Source: Melampsora larici-populina 98AG31
Lineage: Eukaryota; Basidiomycota; Pucciniomycetes; Pucciniales; Melampsoraceae
Assembly (NCBI RefSeq): GCF_000204055.1
Contig: NW_006768765.1
Location: 1,911,127-1,975,126, forward strand
Direction of reading: 5' to 3'
DNA length: 64,000 bases
Part shown: piece after piece, positions 58,676 to 64,000 of the stretch
Layout of the letters: each line of letters starts with the position of its first letter
How positions within the stretch are numbered: position 1 is the stretch's first letter
Notes under the pieces: generated by a model
Database searches by the model: none
What the model was told of the DNA's origin: nothing
The model's input: only the letters and a program-made list of their open reading frames with translations
Program-made: the position numbers and the translations under genes

Positions 58676-59057
58676 AGAGTACATCATTGAAGTTGATCTG
58701 TTCAATTGGGGGGGTCTATGACTTACTCCTTGATCACTTTATTGATGCAACACATTAAAAAACCGTTGTTGATGATGACATTGATTGGGAAGAGACCTCT
58801 GGAGAGTATTCAATGCAATTGAATCGCACAAGGATGTCTTCATGAAAAAAATACTGTGGTGATCTTATGTATGGTGAGAGTTGTATTGTATCTACTCACT
58901 TGCAGCCTACCATGTAAACTCACATAAAACCCAGGGGATGTTGGCACTGGGAACTTCATCAAAATGCCTTTACAGAATCCCTGGCACAAAAAGGCTAACA
59001 GAAATCTCATTCAATATATGTGACTGGTGCTTTACTGCAACAAACTCTTAGGGGATA

Positions 59058-59940
59058 CATCAAAACAATGGAGCAAGCACTTTGCTTTCTACTTTACTTT
59101 GCCTGGATTACCTCCTCATGGCTCAAATGAGGAATATAACTGCCACTTCCTGACAACTTTGAACTCAGCCAGCTCTTTAGAGCTTGCTGACCTGTTGGTT
59201 GATTAACACAGTAAGTTTAACCATCTTAATTGCATCTGTCTGATCAATCCACACTCTGACCTAGTACACTTCTTGCAGTGAACTGGCCGCAATAGGATTT
59301 GTGGCCTCCAATCAACAGACACAACAGGAAGTCCCTTTGATGAAAGTTGTAGTCCACCAGCTAGGCAACTCACCAATGCACACCAAGGTGACTAATACAA
59401 AGACTTATTGATCTCATCTGAGATGTTTTTTAATTCTTTATTTTCATAAGTCATTTAAGATATCTCAGAGGATTTAAATATGAAAATTGATAAACAATGC
59501 CAACTTGAAACCATGCTGAAACTGGTTTTTGTCAGACCAGATTTGCCTGGAAGGTGTACAGACACTATACTGTCATACATTGCTTTACAAACCTCTGAAG
59601 GCTTCAGACCTCTTCAGACTCTTTCTGAAGCTAATTTCTGTTTTGCAATCCAAATTGTTTTGCAGATTTATCTGAAGCCCATATTGAGGCACATTAAATG
59701 AAAGCAATTATGAGCTTGTCCAGCCAGATGATTGTTGGAGTTCTCATGAGACACACCCATGAGATTTATTGTACAACCATCAATACTTTTCTTGAATTGC
59801 ATTGAAGGCCAACTTGAAATCCACAGCAAGATTCAAAATGAAGGCAGATATAGGAAGACTTGAGCTAGATCCAAACAAGACAAAGTGCATGTTTGAGCTG
59901 GTCATCAAGTTCGACCACATACCAAATTACTTAAAGGTCC
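59058..59940 (+). pseudogene. repeat-type multi-exon gene fragment, unknown family
   Basis: Exon-like pieces: about 59058-59205 (KQWSKHFAFYFTLPGLPPH, then SNEEYNCHFLTTLNSA); about 59281-59390 (VPLMKVVVHQLGNSPMHTK); about 59466-59640 (QLETMLKLVFVRPDLPGR); and about 59805-59935 (DIGRLELDPNKTKCMFELV). Intron-like GT..AG boundaries separate most of them. The sequence reads like one of the many repeated ORFs of rust genomes, but I cannot name the family. No full-length frame. Confidence 0.4.
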
Positions 59941-60189
59941 TTGTTTGTCTTTCTATATTTATTGAAAAGGAATCAGGTTGGCAATGGTGGCACAGGTTGT
60001 TGTGGTCTCTCAGAGAAGTGGCCCTGAGGCCTGAGTTTCATGTGATTGAGAGCGCAGAGAGTGCATGTGGGTGGCCCATACTAGGCGCTGGGAGCTCCAC
60101 TGGAGTGCCCCCCTGCGTTCAGACAAGAGGAAGAAATAGCTGCAGGCCTGAAACTTAACCCTAGTCTGACTAGAGAGTGGTGGGCGGGA

Positions 60190-60218
60190 AAAAAACAAAA
60201 ACAAAAACAAAAACAGAA
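60190..60218. repeat. (CAAAAA)n low-complexity run
   Basis: Four to five near-perfect units in non-coding DNA. Confidence 0.85.
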
Positions 60219-61337
60219 ATTGAGCTGATTGTTGAAATTTGTTTGGAGATAATTTGAAAAAATAGTAGATAAGATATTAAGAAACTGTATGAATATTTTG
60301 TTTGTATAAGGCTAAAATTTTGTTTATAAAAGGAAGATAGGAAAACTTGAACACAAAGTTTTTCTGGGACAAAACTTGAGAGACAATTAGTTTGTGAGAC
60401 AATGTATGTCACCCATGAGGAGTATTCTGTGATACTCCCATGTGTCAGCCATCATTTATGCACATATTAGTTCAGAGTTGTTAACACAAGCAATGAATTC
60501 CAGGTCATTACCAACCGTGAAAGCGACAAGACCCTAGTCCCAAAATAGGGTATTGATTTACTCCAAGAAGTAACCTATTGATGTTGCATGTTTCAAGATC
60601 AAACCCTGATGACAGCATCCAGGGAAAACCCTGACAGTCTAGCTCAGAGCGAGTGACTTTTCTCTGATATATAAAACAAGGATTCTGTGCATCCAAACAA
60701 AGAGGACAACCTTATGATTATACCATACCACTTTTACCGCAGCTCATCCTTGAATTAGCATTTTATATTAAAATACTTTTTTGTTTATCTTTCATTTGAA
60801 AGAAGACTTATTTAGAATCCTTTATCGCATCTTCTTTCATATCAAAGACACCCTTTTTTTTCTCTGAGTCACTATCTCTTTATCAATTGATGGTTTCCTT
60901 ACTATTTGAATTGATATTGTAGATAGTCTCTTGTTTTCCTTTTGATGATAAATTCATCGAACCAACGCTAAAGCGTCACCTAAGGAATAACCACAAATCC
61001 CTTTGTATTCACCTTAGAAGGTTACCGTTGTGATTGCACTTCGATAAGCTACTGGCAGTGGTAATCATATAGTTCCTTTCACTTACAAAGAATTCAAAAA
61101 TAATCTCCCTCAAGTTTCAATACTTATTGTCTAAAACTTGATAGAATACGTTTTGTAAGGACTATCCAGCTCTGAAGTACCAGTCATCTGCCACGGCTTA
61201 GAGTATCAGGCTGACAATGTAGAGTAAGGAATGGAGCTAGGTTTGGCACGCATTGCCCATTGGGGTAGATGTTGCGGTGCCAATTTTATTGTGCCTCTTT
61301 TGTAAGTATGCTTGTCAACAACCTTTGCTTGTGACTG
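60219..61337. other. no gene seen
   Basis: AT-rich; short open frames only. Confidence 0.45.
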
Positions 61338-62175
61338 TCACCTTTCCCCAGATTCCACTCTGATGATACTACATACCATCCACGATTCTTTGGAATTTTT
61401 CAGAAATAATTTGAAGGCCTTAGAAGTAGTACCGGGCTGTACATCAGTATAGGAGGTGACCATATCTGTATATTTGTGGAAGGAATCTGGTGTAACAAAA
61501 ACCTGCTTCACAATGTTTTCCAAGTCAGCATTGTTCATCAATTTCCTCAAAAATCTTCTCAACTCAAAGATATTTTGTTACTCTTTCATTGCTCTCTCTC
61601 TTTTTTGTCAATATATTCCTGATTTTCTATCTTCATTGAATGGTGTTTGTTTTCCTTGTTTTTCCTTCAAACCATTCTCATTTCATTCTATTTGTCTTAG
61701 CTCCCTGCTCATGACTTTTGTGATTGGATTATTCAATGTCAAGCTCAATCAAGACTTCAGATTTTGGTTGATTGTTTCAGGTGTCACACCATCTGTCACA
61801 GAGGACTGAGTGACATATCTGCCAAACCCACTGGGTCTTCACTGTTTTTCTTTAGGCTTCTCAATTTTTATCTTGTTGCACTCATTCCCCCAGAAAAATG
61901 TCTCAACATGTCTTTTTCCCCATGTCAACTAAGAAATCAATTGGGGCAACTCCCTTGAAAGTGCCATCAACTGAACATTCACACATCATTTCAGGATCCA
62001 ATGCCAAAGCTTCCCAGAAATCTCTTGGATTAACCTCCAGATCATCAACTGTAGCCTGCTGCATGTTGCGTGAGGGACCCAATCCGTACATGTTAAAGAA
62101 CCCAGTGACCGCAAGTAAGTGTAAGGCACCACCAGCTGTGCAGACTTCAAACAAGAAAGGTAAATCAAAACCCAA
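61338..62175 (-). pseudogene. second fragment of the unknown repeat gene family
   Basis: On the minus strand 62175-61903 reads GFFNMYGLGPSRNMQQATVD and ALALDPEMMCECSVDGTFKG with strong coding character. 61562-61338 reads LENIVKQVFVTPDSFHKYTD, recognisably similar to LETMLKLVFVRPDLPGRCTD of the plus-strand fragment at 59.5 kb. The two genes point towards each other. No complete model was possible. Confidence 0.4.
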
Positions 62176-62296
62176 GCATGTCCCAGCACACCTAACTACT
62201 CCCCAGGCCTCACTTTCTTCATTGGATTACAATTGGATTGGGAGACTTGAGTCAGTTTGAGTCAGTATAGATTTTCTTCAATATAAGCAACCCTGT

Positions 62297-62662
62297 GCCA
62301 GCAATGCACCACACCACAGAAAGCGTGTTTTTTGGTGCATTGCTCCGCAACACGCGACAAAGCCCAGCGGCAGACGCTGTGTTGCGGTAAGTACCAAAAC
62401 AACAAAACTTTAGCCTGAGTTGTGTGGCGCGCTGACCGCCACACAACGCAAAAGGTGCAACAGCGCCAAAAAACTGTCAAATTCCAAGTTTTTTTGGGCA
62501 GTAACACAACAAATGTTGTTGCGGCCCAAAAAAACTCGAAATTTGACACATCTTGTTGCGCAGCGGGTCAGGCCGCAACTTCAAAATGTATTTTACGGTG
62601 CGGTGCGGTCAGAAAAACCGCAACGCAAGCGCAGCGCAGCACACAACACTTGCGTTGCTGGC
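62297..62662. mobile_element. MITE-like GC-rich element
   Basis: 366 bp with short inverted ends GCCAGCAAYGCA and a CpG- and GTTGCG-rich body like the subterminal regions of hAT4. Probably a non-autonomous hAT-like derivative. No clean target duplication found. Confidence 0.5.
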
Positions 62663-62739
62663 CCAGGATTGATATAAGCATTCTTTTCATTTCCATCAAC
62701 AAGCTCTATTGTATTTACTTGCACCACAAATATGGTGGA

Positions 62740-62793
62740 AGAGATTACAAAAACAACACCACCCACATTCACAAAATCAACCCTAACAACCCC

Positions 62794-62824
<31 letters not shown>

Positions 62825-63349
62825 CCAACAACACCAACAACAACAACAACTGCTGTGGTTGTGATCTTGAGAATAATTGTCAAAATGACACAACTTGCCA
62901 TCCCTCACAATTGGTTCCCCTACAGGGATGTAGATTACAGACTTTCAATCAATAGTCCAATGGTGCTGATCTTGACAACCATCACACAGCCATGGGCCAG
63001 AAATCATGCAGTGTGAGTGAGGTTTTATTTGTTTCTTGTCTCACATTAACTGACAGACATCTACCACCAAATTTCAGTCTATGGTATTTGTTTAACTTGG
63101 TCCACCAAATCAACAACACAAGACAACAATCCACAAGGATTTGACACATCAGATGGCCAAGGTTTGGGAAATCATGTCCAAGTCTACTGCTGTTGTGACA
63201 AGAAGAATCTGCAGAGCTACAAGCACAACTTTTGATTTATTATCAAGTGAAATAAAAACCAACTGACAAGGTCCTTCCTTCTCAGAACTTGATTTGCGAA
63301 ATTGCCACAAAGAAAAACTTGTGAGGTTACCTGAAAGAATGCACTGCAG
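62740..63349. other. low-complexity ACC/AAC tract and no firm gene
   Basis: A run of ACC, ACA and AAC trinucleotides near 62760-62850 creates open frames rich in T, P and N. A following stretch (IPHNWFPYRDVDYRLSINS) might be coding. No model supported. Confidence 0.4.
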
Positions 63350-63684
63350 TCTTGTCGTGGTTCAATCACTCCCAAATTTGCACAAAGATATACAGCTGTT
63401 TCAAGAACTATTGGCACATTTTGAGGGAAGGTGTGTTGCCAATTTTTAACTGGGGTTTGATCTGAGGTCTAAAACTCAGTTTTTCACGATATCACAGGCC
63501 TAAACCTAAATTTGATTCCGTCAAATTTAACCTAATTGAACTCTTCATAGCCTGTCATGTGCTTTCATTCAAATCCTCCAAGCTTACACCATTGATTCAA
63601 CCTAACTTACACTGACCTCAACCAGCCTTCACTCTGGCCACTTTGATTCTTTTTAGTCATTTAGGGTTCTGCTTTGCCTTCCAA
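63350..63684 (+). repeat. 335-bp dispersed repeat, copy 2
   Basis: Direct copy of 44228-44562, 19.1 kb away, with sharp similarity boundaries. Its ends (TGT[TC]GTGG ... CTTCCA) could be LTR-like, but no target duplication was seen. Confidence 0.85.
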
Positions 63685-64000
63685 TGAAGGTACGTAAAGG
63701 TGAATTTAACAATCTTCTTTGCCAAACATTCCAATCACAGATATGATATTGATTGATTCTTTTGTCTGTTTGTATGAATTTGACAGTGTTATTTCTATCA
63801 AAGAATGAAAACAAACCAAGAAACAATTGATTCTTGAATGACAAAGATTTCTCGCTTTCATATCAAGAACAATTCATTAATCAGTGTTGTTTCTGTCAAG
63901 GAAAGAAAACAAACCAAGAAAAAATTGATTCTTGAATGCCAAGATTTCTCGCTTTTCTATCCAGCACAATTCCGCCAACCATCAATTCAGTATCTGATGC
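63685..64000. other. no gene; short direct duplication
   Basis: Two diverged copies of a segment of about 100 bp (around 63785-63870 and 63885-63970, both with AACAAACCAAGAAA and GATTTCTCGCTTT). The window ends here. Confidence 0.5.

Noticed and set aside
62593..62901. Valine/glycine-rich minus-strand ORF
   Set aside because: Produced by the ACC/AAC trinucleotide tract read in reverse.
1..64000. CRISPR array, operon or prophage structure
   Set aside because: No regularly spaced short repeats of that kind; spliced genes and eukaryotic transposons show nuclear fungal DNA.

Overview
The window looks like a repeat-rich stretch of a fungal nuclear genome, most probably a rust fungus (Pucciniales; Melampsora-like is my guess). 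The reasons are AT-rich DNA, many short GT..AG introns (about 60-130 bp), a small secreted cutinase with four exons, and dense Class I and Class II transposons of the kinds common in Pucciniomycotina. All coordinates, exon joins and mismatch counts were worked out by eye.

Layout. 1-3.5 kb is host-like DNA with one two-exon gene (2215-2946). 3.65-21.9 kb is one Ty1/copia element on the minus strand, blown up from about 5.3 kb to 18.3 kb by nested insertions: hAT1 in gag; hAT2 in the 5' LTR; a Tad/I-type LINE inside hAT2 at its transposase start codon; and a solo LTR also in the 5' LTR. Removing the insertions and one copy of each target-site duplication gives a 5' LTR of 481 bp, exactly the length of the 3' LTR, and a single gag-pol frame of 1420 codons. 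22.13-43.48 kb is a second matryoshka: an unclassified inverted-repeat element with a core of about 6.8 kb and two convergent genes, invaded by hAT3, a two-gene Tc1/mariner, a foldback CACTA-like element, a MULE-like MITE (itself carrying a Harbinger-like MITE) and hAT4.

43.5-52.1 kb is mostly host-like: a 150-residue membrane-protein gene with a decayed tandem copy, two weak hypothetical genes on the minus strand, and a complete cutinase gene (50883-51846). 52.10-57.96 kb is a near-intact MULE with a perfect 9-bp target duplication, encoding a 1494-residue transposase fused to an OTU-type cysteine protease. 58-64 kb holds small MITEs, pieces of an unrecognised multi-exon repeat gene family, and the second copy of a 335-bp dispersed repeat.

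Common thread. The transposon reading frames are mostly free of frameshifts. Where one is interrupted by a stop codon, the stop is nearly always TGA at a place where arginine CGA fits, usually after a T. This suggests CpG decay of the RIP-like TCG type reported for Pucciniomycotina, not random decay. The three related hATs duplicate 7 bp of target, while the unrelated hAT2 duplicates 8 bp.
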